The notes below the pieces were generated by a model that did no database searches, had not been told where the DNA came from, and saw only the letters and a list, made by a program, of their open reading frames with translations. The position numbers were made by a program, and so were the translations under genes. From Calothrix sp. NIES-3974 (GTDB lineage Bacteria; Cyanobacteriota; Cyanobacteriia; Cyanobacteriales; Nostocaceae), in the NCBI RefSeq assembly GCF_002368395.1, contig NZ_AP018254.1, forward strand, positions 4,650,001 through 4,714,000: 64,000 bases of DNA. Reading direction: 5' to 3'. Within the stretch, counting starts at the first letter, position 1, and each line of letters begins with the position of its first letter. This document shows positions 53,986 through 63,716 of the stretch, in pieces.

Positions 53986-56655
53986 TCACTGTTCCGAGGA
54001 GGATTCAACTAATACCTGCTGTGCTGATATTTCCCGTTTAGGTGCTAGTTTTTTCTTGCGGAATGATAGGTTGGTTTTGTCCGCATCCACGATGATTGTA
54101 TCTCCAGCCACAAAGGTATTTTCTAAAATTTTTGTGGCAATGATATTTTCGATTTCCCTTTGAATTGCCCGTTTGATGGGACGTGCGCCGTAGGCCGAGT
54201 CGTAACCTTTTTCGACGATTTGACGGCAAGCTGCATCCGTAATTTCCACAGCAATTTTTTGTTCAGCGAGTAAACTTTCCACCCGTTTAAGTTGGATACG
54301 GACGATTTTTGCCATTTCCTGCTGTGTTAGGGCATGGAAAATAATTAAATCATCAATTCGGTTTAAGAATTCAGGACGGAAGTTATTACGTAAGGCATCT
54401 AACACCCGATTACGCATTTGCTCATATTGACTATCGTCTCCGGAAATATCAAGGATGTGTTCGCTACCGATGTTACTAGTCATGACAATGACAGTATTCC
54501 GAAAATCCACGGTTCTGCCTTGGGAATCAGTAATTCTACCGTCATCCAAGACTTGCAGCAAAATATTAAACACATCTGGGTGGGCCTTTTCCACTTCATC
54601 CAATAGGACTACAGCGTAGGGACGGCGACGAATTGCTTCCGATAGCTGTCCACCTTCTTCGTAGCCAACATAGCCCGGTGGGGCACCAATTAACCGGGAT
54701 ACGGAGTGTTTTTCCATATACTCGGACATATCTAACCGCACCAGGGCATCTTCCGAGTCAAAGAGAAATTGTGCTAAAGCCCGTGCTAATTCAGTTTTCC
54801 CGACTCCTGTAGGTCCCATGAACAGGAAAGACCCAATGGGACGACCGGGGTCTTTCATCCCGGCTCTAGCTCGACGGATGGCAGCTGCTACGGCTGCAAC
54901 GGCTTCAGTTTGACCGACCACCCGTTGATGGAGATGTTGTTCAAGTTGGAGGAGTTTTTGGCGTTCCGATTCCAAGAGACGGTTAACGGGTATCCCTGTC
55001 CACTTGGCAACAATTTCGGCAATGTCGGCTTCGGTGACTTGTTCCCGCAGCAGGGTGGCTCCACTACTTTGCAGGTCAATTAACTGGGTTTCTTTGGCTT
55101 CCCGTTCCCGTTGTAAACCTTCGAGTTTGCCGTATTTGAGTTGGGCGGCTTTATTTAAATCATAATCCCGTTCCGCTTGGTCGATTTGTAAACGGATTTT
55201 TTCCTCTTCCTGTTTTAAAGCACTAATAGCTTCCAATAGTTGTTTTTCCCCTTGCCATTGGGAGTTTAATTGGGTTTGTTTATGGGTCAAACCTTGAATT
55301 TCGTTTTCAATACTTTGTAGACGTTCCCTGGTTTGGGAGGTGGCTTTTTCTTCCCCAGCGAGGGATAATTTTTCCATTTCCAACTGCATTAAGCGACGCT
55401 CGATGGTTTCTAATTCAGCTGGTTTGGAGGTAATTTCCATTTTTAACTGGGCTGCGGCTTCATCCACTAAGTCGATGGCTTTGTCTGGTAAAAATCGGTC
55501 GGAAATATAGCGAGATGAGAGGGTCGCAGCGGCAACTAAAGCCGAATCAGAAATTTTCACATTGTGGTGGACTTCGTAACGTTCCTTTAACCCCCGTAAA
55601 ATGGAAATGGTATTTTCCACACTCGGTTGATCCACATACACCTGCTGAAAACGCCTTTCTAGGGCTGCATCCTTTTCAATGTACTTGCGGTACTCATCCA
55701 GGGTTGTCGCCCCGATACAGCGCAATTCTCCCCGCGCTAACATGGGTTTAAGTAGATTACCCGCATCCATTGACCCCTGTTGACCGGAACCAGCACCGAC
55801 AACGGTGTGTAACTCGTCAATAAACAAAACAATTTGACCGTTGGATTCGGTCACTTCCCGTAAAACTGCCTTGAGACGGTCTTCAAATTCCCCCCGATAT
55901 TTGGCTCCAGCAATCAAACTACCAATATCCAAGGAAATTAGCTGGCGATTTTTTAAAGATTCCGGCACATCCCCATTAATAATCCTCTGTGCCAAACCCT
56001 CCGCGATCGCTGTTTTGCCCACTCCTGGTTCCCCTATCAATACGGGGTTATTTTTACTACGTCGAGATAGGACCTGAATCACACGGCGAATCTCCTCATC
56101 CCGACCAATTACCGGGTCAAGTTTCCCGGCTTTCGCAGCTTCCGTTAAATCCCGCCCAAATTTTTGTAGTGCTTCATATCGAGATTCGGGATTTTGGTCA
56201 GTAACTTTTTGACTACCGCGAATGGCTTTAATTGCTGCCTCCAGTTGATTCACATCCGCATTCAACACCCGGAAACAACGTTTTCCAATGCGCTCATCAT
56301 CGGCAAAAGCCAGTAAAATATGCTCAATCGAGATATATTTGTCGTTCATGCGATCGCGCACTTCCTCGGCTCGATCTAACATGACATCTAAACCCCGTCC
56401 CAGGTAGAGTTGATCGCTTTTGCCTACCCGTGGTTGACGACTGGTAAATTCTTCTAGTTGTTGTTGTAAACGGTGGGAATCAATATTCGCACGGGTGAGA
56501 ATCCGCAGGGCAAATCCATTATCCTGTTCCAATAGAGCTAACACTAAATGCTCTACATCAAGCTGCTGCTGTTGATAAGCACGCACAATATCCTGCGATT
56601 TGACAATCGCTTCCCAAGCTTTATCCGTAAATTTATCTGGGTCTGTAGGTTGCAT
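53986..56655 (-). CDS. clpB: ATP-dependent disaggregase ClpB
   Basis: A hexameric AAA+ chaperone that, with DnaK, pulls proteins out of aggregates after heat stress. 889 residues: Clp-N domain (1-150), AAA-1 with Walker A GEPGVGKT and Walker [14 protein letters not shown], the ClpB-specific coiled-coil middle domain (about residues 410-530; [22 protein letters not shown]), AAA-2 with [11 protein letters not shown] and [14 protein letters not shown], and a C-terminal small domain. The middle domain separates it from ClpC. Intact; monocistronic. Confidence 0.97.
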   Translation of the reverse strand: MQPTDPDKFTDKAWEAIVKSQDIVRAYQQQQLDVEHLVLALLEQDNGFALRILTRANIDSHRLQQQLEEFTSRQPRVGKSDQLYLGRGLDVMLDRAEEVRDRMNDKYISIEHILLAFADDERIGKRCFRVLNADVNQLEAAIKAIRGSQKVTDQNPESRYEALQKFGRDLTEAAKAGKLDPVIGRDEEIRRVIQVLSRRSKNNPVLIGEPGVGKTAIAEGLAQRIINGDVPESLKNRQLISLDIGSLIAGAKYRGEFEDRLKAVLREVTESNGQIVLFIDELHTVVGAGSGQQGSMDAGNLLKPMLARGELRCIGATTLDEYRKYIEKDAALERRFQQVYVDQPSVENTISILRGLKERYEVHHNVKISDSALVAAATLSSRYISDRFLPDKAIDLVDEAAAQLKMEITSKPAELETIERRLMQLEMEKLSLAGEEKATSQTRERLQSIENEIQGLTHKQTQLNSQWQGEKQLLEAISALKQEEEKIRLQIDQAERDYDLNKAAQLKYGKLEGLQREREAKETQLIDLQSSGATLLREQVTEADIAEIVAKWTGIPVNRLLESERQKLLQLEQHLHQRVVGQTEAVAAVAAAIRRARAGMKDPGRPIGSFLFMGPTGVGKTELARALAQFLFDSEDALVRLDMSEYMEKHSVSRLIGAPPGYVGYEEGGQLSEAIRRRPYAVVLLDEVEKAHPDVFNILLQVLDDGRITDSQGRTVDFRNTVIVMTSNIGSEHILDISGDDSQYEQMRNRVLDALRNNFRPEFLNRIDDLIIFHALTQQEMAKIVRIQLKRVESLLAEQKIAVEITDAACRQIVEKGYDSAYGARPIKRAIQREIENIIATKILENTFVAGDTIIVDADKTNLSFRKKKLAPKREISAQQVLVESSSEQ

Positions 56656-57573
56656 CTTCTAGAAGTTTCGATTTGAGATTTTTATTTTAGGCTTTAGATT
56701 TTAGATTATCCTGTAGCTGATGATTAAGCCTACTACATTCGGGCAAACTTCTGGGTTGCTATTCAATAAATTACTCAATACCAGCGATCGCCTAGACACC
56801 CTTCAGCAGTTTCTCAATGCTAAACTATTCCCCTGGAGCATCCCCTTTTGATTTCTGAGTTAAGGATTAGGACACCCCTTCCGTCCACCTGTTTTGTCTT
56901 CAACTCGCAGCTATGGACTAGGGATTTTCCACTTCCCCCTTCACATATTATACCGTGTCACCTATCCCCGCGAGCAATTCCTAACCATCGACTAAATTAA
57001 TCAAAGCCTCTTCGACAAAAACATCTGACAGTGTAGCGTACTTCTTTCCAACTCCATAGACAACCCATCCACTAAATAAAAAGCCCCATCACAATCCTGT
57101 GCCTGGGCTAGGGAAATTACGCACAGCATCGTCATGGGGACAGTTAATCTTTGCATGAAGACCTTATTTTCCTACGGTGATTGGGTAGGCCGTCTTTGTC
57201 GTCACGCACTAATTTATGTATAACACTTTACTAGCGCCTCCACCAGTCGCTTTTTCTCAGGACGCTAATTTGAGGTAACTCATTTGAGGGACATGTTTAA
57301 AAACATACAAAAAATCAAGAACAGAACGGTGGCTGCGAATACACTGACATTACCAGATTTTTCAAGATTTCCTGACATATACTTTGTCAAAACTAGTGGA
57401 AAAGATTTAAGTAAAAGTATGGGTGAATCAAGGCAAGTACATCAAAGTATCTAATTTGGAAACCGAAAAAATTCCCAAAAATTCTCAAAATTTATAGATT
57501 CTATACGGAAATATTACCTAAGTAGTTGAAATGTTCATTAAGCAACATTCATACATAAGGGTGAGTCAGTGCC
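56656..57573. other. long intergenic region upstream of clpB
   Basis: Over 900 bp. Near clpB there is a GATTTGAGATTTTT...GATTTTAGATTATCC composite (about 56670-56712). On the minus strand at about 56990-57155 two overlapping frames suggest a possible decayed short gene (ending ATLSDVFVEEALINLVDG), but the support is weak. The rest shows nothing. Confidence 0.45.
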
Positions 57574-57975
57574 ATGAAAACAGCGAATAGAAAGCCTGAC
57601 CAGCAACCATTGCAGCGCGAAGAAATCTTGAGGATGCTCCTTGCAGGGTTAACAGTTGAATCCCCATCTCGCATCCTCCCCAATGGAGATCAAAATATCA
57701 ACGAAGTCGTATTTGAGTCTGACATCGATGGTGAACACTACTGTTTGATTCGCTGTCGTCCTCACAAAAAGCAAAGTGTCAGTTTGAGTCCACGGGAACA
57801 AGCGATCGCCAAACTTGTGGCTCAGGGATTACCCAACAAAGTCATAGGTATTCATTTACACATTAGTCCCTGGACTGTAGCCACCCACCTGCGCCGTATG
57901 TTTACGAAACTGGGTGTAACATCGAGAACAGCTATGATTACTCGTTTGCTGGAAGAGAATTTGTTGCGTGAGTGA
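57574..57975 (+). CDS. LuxR-type HTH transcriptional regulator
   Basis: 133 residues. The C-terminal ~65 residues form a LuxR/NarL helix-turn-helix: LSPREQAIAKLVAQGLPNKVIGIHLHISPWTVATHLRRMFTKLGVTSR. The N-terminal ~70 residues (REEILRMLLAGLTVESP, VVFESDIDGEHYCLIRCRP) are not a receiver domain and lack phospho-acceptor residues, so it is not a response regulator; they may bind a small ligand or mediate dimer contacts. Stands alone between long gaps. ATG at 57574. Confidence 0.85.
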   Translation: MKTANRKPDQQPLQREEILRMLLAGLTVESPSRILPNGDQNINEVVFESDIDGEHYCLIRCRPHKKQSVSLSPREQAIAKLVAQGLPNKVIGIHLHISPWTVATHLRRMFTKLGVTSRTAMITRLLEENLLRE

Positions 57976-58320
57976 GTCAAGTTGAAAGTATTTCAACAAC
58001 ATTCACTATTCCCTGAACACAACAACAGTTTTCCCTACCCACCTACAGGCTTGCAAGTAGACGAATTGTCAACAAACAAGCTAAAGTGGTAATGAGTATG
58101 TTTTAGTTCAATTTATTAAAGATAGGTAATATTCTTTGAGCTTTTACCTTGACGTGCTAGTAGCCTTATCGGGATGTATCCTCACCAGTCCACCATTTAC
58201 CGGATTCTGATTAAAGTAGCCAAAAATCTAATTAATAATCACATTTATCAACTTTCCATTCCAACTAAAATATACCCATTAAAACCACATTTAGATTAAG
58301 ATTCCTGAATAAATTGGCAT
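57976..58320. other. intergenic, no gene seen
   Basis: About 345 bp, AT-rich, between the LuxR-type gene and the Fur-family gene. The Fur-family promoter should be here; no clear operator or repeat. Confidence 0.5.
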
Positions 58321-58794
58321 ATGCAAAAAAACCCAGTATCAAACAAGCCAATCCAATCCTTAGAAGACGCTCTCGAACAATGTCAGACCTTGGGAATGCG
58401 AGTTAGTCGCCAACGTCGATTTATCCTGGAATTATTGTGGGATGCCAAAGAACACCTATCAGCACGGGAAATATACGACCGTTTAAATCAGCAAGGAAAA
58501 GCAATTGGGCACACATCAGTTTATCAAAATCTTGAAGCCCTATCATCGAACGGCATCATTGAATGTATTGAAAGATGCGACGGGCGATTATACGGCAACA
58601 TTAGTGATTCCCATAGTCATATTAATTGTTTAGACACCAACCAAATCCTAGACGTACACGTCACCCTACCAGCAGAATTAATAGCCGAAATCGAGACCCA
58701 AACGGGTGTCAAAATCACCGATTACAGCATTAACTTTTACGGATATCGGAATCAATCAGAAGATAGGGAGCAAGGAGTAGGGAGTAGGGAGTAG
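58321..58794 (+). CDS. perR: Fur-family regulator, PerR/FurC-like
   Basis: A 157-residue winged-helix repressor. DNA-binding domain: LGMRVSRQRRFILELLWDAKEHLSAREIYDRL, HTSVYQNLEALSSNGIIECIE. The dimer domain has the regulatory histidines in SDSHSHINCLD but lacks both CxxC structural-zinc motifs of most Fur proteins, a trait I recall for the cyanobacterial FurC/PerR group. So a peroxide-sensing role is likely but not proved. The last ~11 residues (EDREQGVGSRE) are coded by GGGAGTAG repeat DNA, and the stop is part of that repeat. Confidence 0.75.
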   Translation: MQKNPVSNKPIQSLEDALEQCQTLGMRVSRQRRFILELLWDAKEHLSAREIYDRLNQQGKAIGHTSVYQNLEALSSNGIIECIERCDGRLYGNISDSHSHINCLDTNQILDVHVTLPAELIAEIETQTGVKITDYSINFYGYRNQSEDREQGVGSRE

Positions 58795-58822
58795 TCAACA
58801 ATTCGGCGTTGTTGAATACAAA
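58787..58822 (+). repeat. direct repeat, copy A
   Basis: GGGAGTAGTCAACAATTCGG followed by CGTTGTTGAATACAAA. The second copy lies at 59031-59066 with one change. It contains a small hairpin CAACA...TGTTG. Confidence 0.75.
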
Positions 58823-58846
58823 TATGAATTGAAAATTTAGACGTTG

Positions 58847-58877
58847 TGTAGAGACGTAGCATCACTACGTATCTACA
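58847..58877. repeat. dispersed palindrome, TAGCATCACTA core
   Basis: TGTAGAGACG-TAGCATCACTA-CGTATCTACA with two mismatches. Lies between the two direct repeat copies. Confidence 0.65.
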
Positions 58878-59030
58878 ACGATTGTGGTTTCAAGACAAAA
58901 TGTTAATAATCATAATTCATACCCAAATTCAGCAACAGGAAAAATTCCTTCCACCCGTGGTAGTATGTCAACCTGTATTTAGCTCGTAGTCGTGCTTTAG
59001 CTCTATAGACGAAGCGGGGAGCAGGGAGCA

Positions 59031-59066
59031 GGGAGTAGTCAAAAATTCGGCGTTGTTGAATACAAA
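59031..59066 (+). repeat. direct repeat, copy B
   Basis: Same as 58787-58822 except AAAAATTCGG for CAACAATTCGG. The 244-bp spacing unit includes one palindrome and GGGAGCAG motifs. Confidence 0.75.
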
Positions 59067-59079
59067 AGATTGTCAATGC

Positions 59080-60579
59080 CTATCGATTATCAATTTGCGC
59101 TCGTTGTAAACAGCCGGAAAAATCGACATAAACAGTCTTCCACTCCGTAAAAATATCAATCGAAGTACTACCAGCCTCCCGATGTCCGTTTCCGGTTTGT
59201 TTGACACCACCAAAAGGCAAATGAACCTCAGCACCAATGGTTGGTCCGTTAATATAGGTAATACCAGCTTCAATATCCCGCATAGCAGCGAAAGCAAGAT
59301 TCACATCACGGGTATAAATAGACGAAGATAACCCATAATTAGTATTATTCAAAATTGCGATCGCTTCTGTAAAAGAACTCACTTCCATTAATGCCACCAC
59401 AGGACCAAATATTTCCTCCCGCGCTACCCGCATATCCGGAGTCACACCATCTAAAATTGTCGGTGGAAAAAAGTATCCCTGCTGGAGATGACCAGTCTGC
59501 ACGACTTCCCCACCCAGTAACACCTGCGCTCCCTCTGACCGAGCAATATCTATATATTCACAGACCCGTTGCAGCTGCTTGGCATTAATAATTGGACCAA
59601 TATCCGTATCCCCTTGATCCCCTGCCCCTAACTTTAACTGTTCAGCCCGTTCCTGGAACATCTGGGTAAATTTTGACTTAATATCTCGATGCAAAATCAA
59701 CCGACTCGTCGCCGTACATCTTTGTCCCGTCGTCCCAAAAGCCCCCCATATCGCCCCATCCACCGCCAAATCCAAATCCGCATCATCCATCACAATCTGG
59801 GCATTTTTCCCACCCATTTCCAAACAAACACGCTTATGCATCCGACCACAGATTTCACCCACAACCGACCCAGTTTGACTAGAACCCGTAAAGGAAACCA
59901 AATTCACATCCGGATGTTCCACCAAAGCTTGACCAACCTCTTCTCCCACCCCATGCACTAAATTTACCACCCCCGCAGGCAAACCCGCTTCCGCGAAAAT
60001 CTCAATTAATTTTGTCGCACAAGCCGGTGTATCCTCAGCTGGCTTGAGAATAATCGTATTCCCACACACCAAAGCCGGCATAGCCTTCCAACAGGGAATC
60101 GCCACCGGAAAATTCCACGGAGTAATTAAAGCACATACCCCCACCGGAGTCCGCACCGTCATCGCCATCTTATTCGGCATTTCCGAAGGAGTAGTTTGTC
60201 CAAACAACCGTCGTCCTTCCCCAGCACTGTAGAAAGCACAATCAATCCCCTCCTGCACATCACCCCGCGCTTCCACCAGGGGTTTACCCATTTCTCGACA
60301 AATAAGTAACGCCAACTCTTCCTTATACTTACCCAGTAATTCCCCCACCCTGTAAATATACTCAGCACGAGCAGGTGCAGGTACAAGCCGCCACCGTTGA
60401 TAAGCCTCACGGGCTGAGGCAACCGCCCGATTCACATCAGCCAGGGTCGAACGGGGAAACACCGCAACCACTTCACTCCTATTAGCGGGATTGTAGCTAT
60501 TTAAACAGCTACCATCACTACTTGCCAACCATTCCCCATGTATAAAATTCCGACAGGTTAGAGGAGTCACCATACCCAA
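59080..60579 (-). CDS. NAD(P)-dependent aldehyde dehydrogenase
   Basis: A 499-residue ALDH-superfamily enzyme oxidising an aldehyde to its acid. Catalytic residues are intact: Asn in TPWNFP, Glu in CLEMGGKN, Cys in [12 protein letters not shown], and the Rossmann [11 protein letters not shown]. Sequence blocks ([57 protein letters not shown]) recall the semialdehyde and alpha-ketoglutarate-semialdehyde dehydrogenase branch; the substrate cannot be fixed. First start GTG/ATG near 60579; MVTPLTC (60573) is also possible. Stands alone. Confidence 0.92.
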   Translation of the reverse strand: MGMVTPLTCRNFIHGEWLASSDGSCLNSYNPANRSEVVAVFPRSTLADVNRAVASAREAYQRWRLVPAPARAEYIYRVGELLGKYKEELALLICREMGKPLVEARGDVQEGIDCAFYSAGEGRRLFGQTTPSEMPNKMAMTVRTPVGVCALITPWNFPVAIPCWKAMPALVCGNTIILKPAEDTPACATKLIEIFAEAGLPAGVVNLVHGVGEEVGQALVEHPDVNLVSFTGSSQTGSVVGEICGRMHKRVCLEMGGKNAQIVMDDADLDLAVDGAIWGAFGTTGQRCTATSRLILHRDIKSKFTQMFQERAEQLKLGAGDQGDTDIGPIINAKQLQRVCEYIDIARSEGAQVLLGGEVVQTGHLQQGYFFPPTILDGVTPDMRVAREEIFGPVVALMEVSSFTEAIAILNNTNYGLSSSIYTRDVNLAFAAMRDIEAGITYINGPTIGAEVHLPFGGVKQTGNGHREAGSTSIDIFTEWKTVYVDFSGCLQRAQIDNR

Positions 60580-60743
60580 ACCACCAGTTAAATTCTTTAT
60601 AAACCCATTTTAATCGAACTTAAAAATCACTCTCGCAGGAGATAAGTGACAGACTCCTATCTTCCAATTTTTCCCAAGGAACTTCCATTACGGGTATACT
60701 TCAAAATGATTAGGTGTGTTCGGAGTGACGGAGGAAAATCCAA

Positions 60744-61601
60744 TTGCTTACCCCCAAAGCGCGAGTTGTTCGCAAGCTGCGACAGATCGAAGATTTATTA
60801 CCCATCAGTAAGCCATTCATCGCCAAGTACGACCTACTGAGAACCCTAGTACGTCGTGATTTAGAAGCACGTTATAAAGGCTCAGTCTTAGGAAATTTTT
60901 GGCCCCTACTCAACCAATTTGCCCAGCTTTTAATTTTGACCTACGTTTTCTCGGTTGTCCTCAAGGTAAGACTCACCCTGAAATCTTTACCCGATAATAA
61001 CTTTACCTTTGGACTTTGGTTATTTGCCGGACTGTTACCCTGGATTGCCTTTAGTGGTGGTTTAATCCAATCGGCTAACTCAGTAATTGGTCAACCTAAC
61101 CTGGTGAAAAAAGTCGTTTTTCCCCTGGGTTTACTACCCCTAGTGCCAATTTTCTCATCCTTTATTGAAAGTTCCTTGGGTTTAATTGTATTAATTATCT
61201 TTGTGGCTTTTACTTCCCACACCCTCCATCCGACCCTAGCTCTTTTACCCCTAGTTTGGATACCTCAACTATTACTAACCGCAGGATTAGGTTACTTAGC
61301 CGCAGGTTTTACCGTATTTCTCCGGGATATCCCCCAAACCATCAGTGTTGTTTTAAATATCTGGATGTACGCCACACCAATTATCTATCCTGCGACATCA
61401 ATTCCCCCAGAATGGCGAAATTGGATATTTTGGCTCAATCCCATGACTGCCATTGTGGAAGTTTACCGCGACTTGGTGATTAACGGGGAAGTAAAACACT
61501 GGGGTGAGTGGGGTATGAGTAGCTTGATTTCCCTAATGATATTTTGTCTAGGTTTGTGGTGCTATCGCAAATTACGTCCAGCTTTTGCCGATGTGTTGTG
61601 A
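60744..61601 (+). CDS. wzm: polysaccharide ABC exporter permease (Wzm-like)
   Basis: A 285-residue inner-membrane permease of the ABC-2 type for O-antigen or other glycan export. N-terminal DLLRTLVRRDLEARYKGSVLGNFWPLLNQFAQLLI is the family hallmark; five to six membrane segments follow, and AAGFTVFLRDIPQTISVVLNIWMYATPIIYP matches the Wzm C-terminal half. TTG start at 60744, supported by GGAGG about 10 bases upstream. Pairs with the Wzt-like ATPase 360 bp downstream. Confidence 0.93.
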   Translation: MLTPKARVVRKLRQIEDLLPISKPFIAKYDLLRTLVRRDLEARYKGSVLGNFWPLLNQFAQLLILTYVFSVVLKVRLTLKSLPDNNFTFGLWLFAGLLPWIAFSGGLIQSANSVIGQPNLVKKVVFPLGLLPLVPIFSSFIESSLGLIVLIIFVAFTSHTLHPTLALLPLVWIPQLLLTAGLGYLAAGFTVFLRDIPQTISVVLNIWMYATPIIYPATSIPPEWRNWIFWLNPMTAIVEVYRDLVINGEVKHWGEWGMSSLISLMIFCLGLWCYRKLRPAFADVL

Positions 61602-61608
61602 GTTTTTG

Positions 61609-61773
61609 ATGCCTCACTTAAAATCAAAACTAAACCCGCAATTACGGAGGTATCCCCATGACGACAGTGCGTCCCTAGAAATGCGACAAAATTATGAAAA
61701 AGAACGAGAGCGAGCGGAGAAATTTGCAGCCTACCTCCGCCAACAAGGTATCGATCCTGATAGTTTAGTTTGA
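61609..61773 (+). CDS. small charged protein between wzm and wzt
   Basis: 54 residues from the ATG at 61609, eight bases after the wzm stop: MPHLKSKLNPQLRRYPHDDS, then a helical EKERERAEKFAAYLRQQGID and a short DPDSLV tail. This C-terminal pattern is the same as the coiled tail on many Uma2-family proteins (ERERAERLA...LRxLGIDPD). It may be a detached tail of a lost Uma2 gene or a real small adaptor. No known function. Confidence 0.55.
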   Translation: MPHLKSKLNPQLRRYPHDDSASLEMRQNYEKERERAEKFAAYLRQQGIDPDSLV

Positions 61774-61855
61774 TACATGGATAAGGAATAGATGGGAATA
61801 GGGAAGCAAGGGAAGCAGGGAAGAAAAGCTAATTTATTCTTTTTCTCCTGTTTCC

Positions 61856-61922
61856 TCAATCCAAAATCCATAGACGCACATAGTGCGGCTTCTCCCAGAG
61901 TAATCTAAAATCCAAAATTCAT
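61856..61922 (+). repeat. CCAAAATC composite before wzt
   Basis: TCAATCCAAAATCCATAGAC, GCACATAGTGCGGCTTCTCC, CAGAGTAATCTAAAATCC, AAAATTC. About 36 bp from the wzt start. Reverse of 14602-14668. Confidence 0.7.
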
Positions 61923-61958
61923 TGACTGGTGTGAGAGTGTAAGGATTGGTGGCAAAAT

Positions 61959-63302
61959 ATGAGCGAAGAAATTGCAATTTCCCTGCGCAATGTTTCCAAG
62001 AGTTTTAAACGATATCATCGTCCTGTTGATCGACTCAAAGAAATACTATTACCGGGAGAAAATCGCAGTGACGAATTTTGGGCTTTACGAGATATCAACC
62101 TAGAAATACCTAAAGGACAAACATTTGGTATTATCGGGCGTAATGGTTCAGGAAAAAGCACAATGCTGCAAATTATCGCTGGGACTCTTACTCCTACAAC
62201 GGGAGAAGTACGAGTGAAAGGAAGGGTTTCGGCTTTGCTGGAACTGGGAAGTGGTTTTAACCCCGAATTCACTGGGAGACAAAACGTATTTTTTAACGGT
62301 AGATTATTGGGTTTAAGTCAAACCGAAATTGAAAGTAAATTTGACGAAATTGCGGCTTTTGCTGATATCGGTGATTTTATTGAACAACCGGTTAAAACCT
62401 ATTCAAGCGGGATGTTTGTGCGGTTAGCGTTTGCTGTTGCGGTGAATGTTGATCCAGAAGTTTTAATTGTAGATGAAGCCTTAGCGGTGGGTGATATTGC
62501 TTTTCAACATCGCTGTATGCGCAGAATGCGGAGTTTGATGGATTCGGGAGTGACAACATTATTTGTTTCCCATGATAGTGGAGCCATCAAAACTCTTTGT
62601 AATTACGCGGTAATGATTCACGATGGACAGATATATACGTCTGGTTTCCCCAGCGCGGTGATTATCGAGTATATGAAGTTAATGACAAATATTGAAATTG
62701 GTTTAGAACAAAATGAGCAAACGGCAGAAAGTAATACGAATAATCAAACCAATGACGGTTTCAAACAACTAGTTGTAAATAATCAAATTGAACAATTAGA
62801 CCGATTATTTAATGGTATCAGTCGTCGCGGTAATGGCAATGCATTAATCGAAAGAATTGAGTTAATTGGTAGTCATCACGAATTTAACCCAGAACAAATC
62901 GTATTTGGCTTTAATGAAGAAGTGACACTAGTTGCAGAAATCAAAGCCGTCAAACCGCTCAAAGGATGTGTACTGGGCTTTTTTATTTGTGATAAAAACG
63001 GCAATGAAATTCTCGGAACCAACACCTTTGAAGAAAGAGTGGATATCAAAGCCTTGCAACCAGAACAACGGGTGGAAATCAGATTCAAATTTAAATTACC
63101 ATTACGTACTGGTTCCTATAGTTTAACCGTTGCTGGTGCAGAAAATCCCCACGCAATTCCATTTGACTGGATTGATAATGCCATTGTATTTCAAGTTTTG
63201 CCTCCAGAAAGCGGTAAACAGATTCATTCCCTGGTGGACATACCTATAGATGTTACAGTTGATCAAATTGAACAATCAGTCATTAAGGAGCATGTAAGTT
63301 GA
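61959..63302 (+). CDS. wzt: polysaccharide ABC exporter ATPase (Wzt-like)
   Basis: 447 residues. ATPase domain (1-245): Walker A GRNGSGKST (residues 60-68), signature YSSGMFVRLAFAVAV, Walker B EVLIVDEALAVGD, H-loop VSHDSG. After a Gln/Asn-rich linker (about 245-275) comes a ~160-residue C-terminal Wzt-type carbohydrate-binding beta-sandwich (GNALIERIELIG, VTLVAEIKAVKPLKGCVLGFFICDKNGNEILGTNTF, RTGSYSLTVAGAE). Such a domain recognises the capped end of the glycan before export. Works with the Wzm-like permease. ATG at 61959. Confidence 0.95.
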   Translation: MSEEIAISLRNVSKSFKRYHRPVDRLKEILLPGENRSDEFWALRDINLEIPKGQTFGIIGRNGSGKSTMLQIIAGTLTPTTGEVRVKGRVSALLELGSGFNPEFTGRQNVFFNGRLLGLSQTEIESKFDEIAAFADIGDFIEQPVKTYSSGMFVRLAFAVAVNVDPEVLIVDEALAVGDIAFQHRCMRRMRSLMDSGVTTLFVSHDSGAIKTLCNYAVMIHDGQIYTSGFPSAVIIEYMKLMTNIEIGLEQNEQTAESNTNNQTNDGFKQLVVNNQIEQLDRLFNGISRRGNGNALIERIELIGSHHEFNPEQIVFGFNEEVTLVAEIKAVKPLKGCVLGFFICDKNGNEILGTNTFEERVDIKALQPEQRVEIRFKFKLPLRTGSYSLTVAGAENPHAIPFDWIDNAIVFQVLPPESGKQIHSLVDIPIDVTVDQIEQSVIKEHVS

Positions 63303-63716
63303 ATAATTTTAGATTATTCGATTTTAGATTTTGGATTTTGTGGAAATTTGCTGGGGTCGGTTTACAATACGGGTTTTGGATTACTCTTAGCTGGATGCAA
63401 AGCGTCTAGTCAATATATGATCCTTCCTACTCCCTGTTCCCTACTCCCAATAAATTGCGATACGACTTTAGCCGTCAAGCTCTGCTTATCGCCAGAAATT
63501 AACCCAGATAGGGTAACTTAGGAGCAGAATATATATTTGTCCGTTTTTTGCGGATTTTGCCGTGATAACCGCTAATATTTTGGCAAATCCAGCTAAATGG
63601 TTGGTTATTTCCGTAAATTTCCAGCAAGCATCCCGCAAAATGACACACTCACCAGGTTAATTGACTAGTTAACAAGTTGAATGTGTTTGAGCTAATTAAA
63701 ACACGCAAAAACTATT
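63303..63716. other. intergenic after wzt, repeat fragments
   Basis: Contains GATTTTAGATTTTGGATTTT composites (about 63311-63390), GGGAGTAG-type motifs in inverse (63425-63450) and a ~200-bp stretch before the next start. No gene seen. Confidence 0.5.

Noticed and set aside
56990-57155. Possible short or decayed gene on the minus strand
   Set aside because: Two overlapping frames give plausible pieces, but no family match or consistent single frame; kept only as a note.
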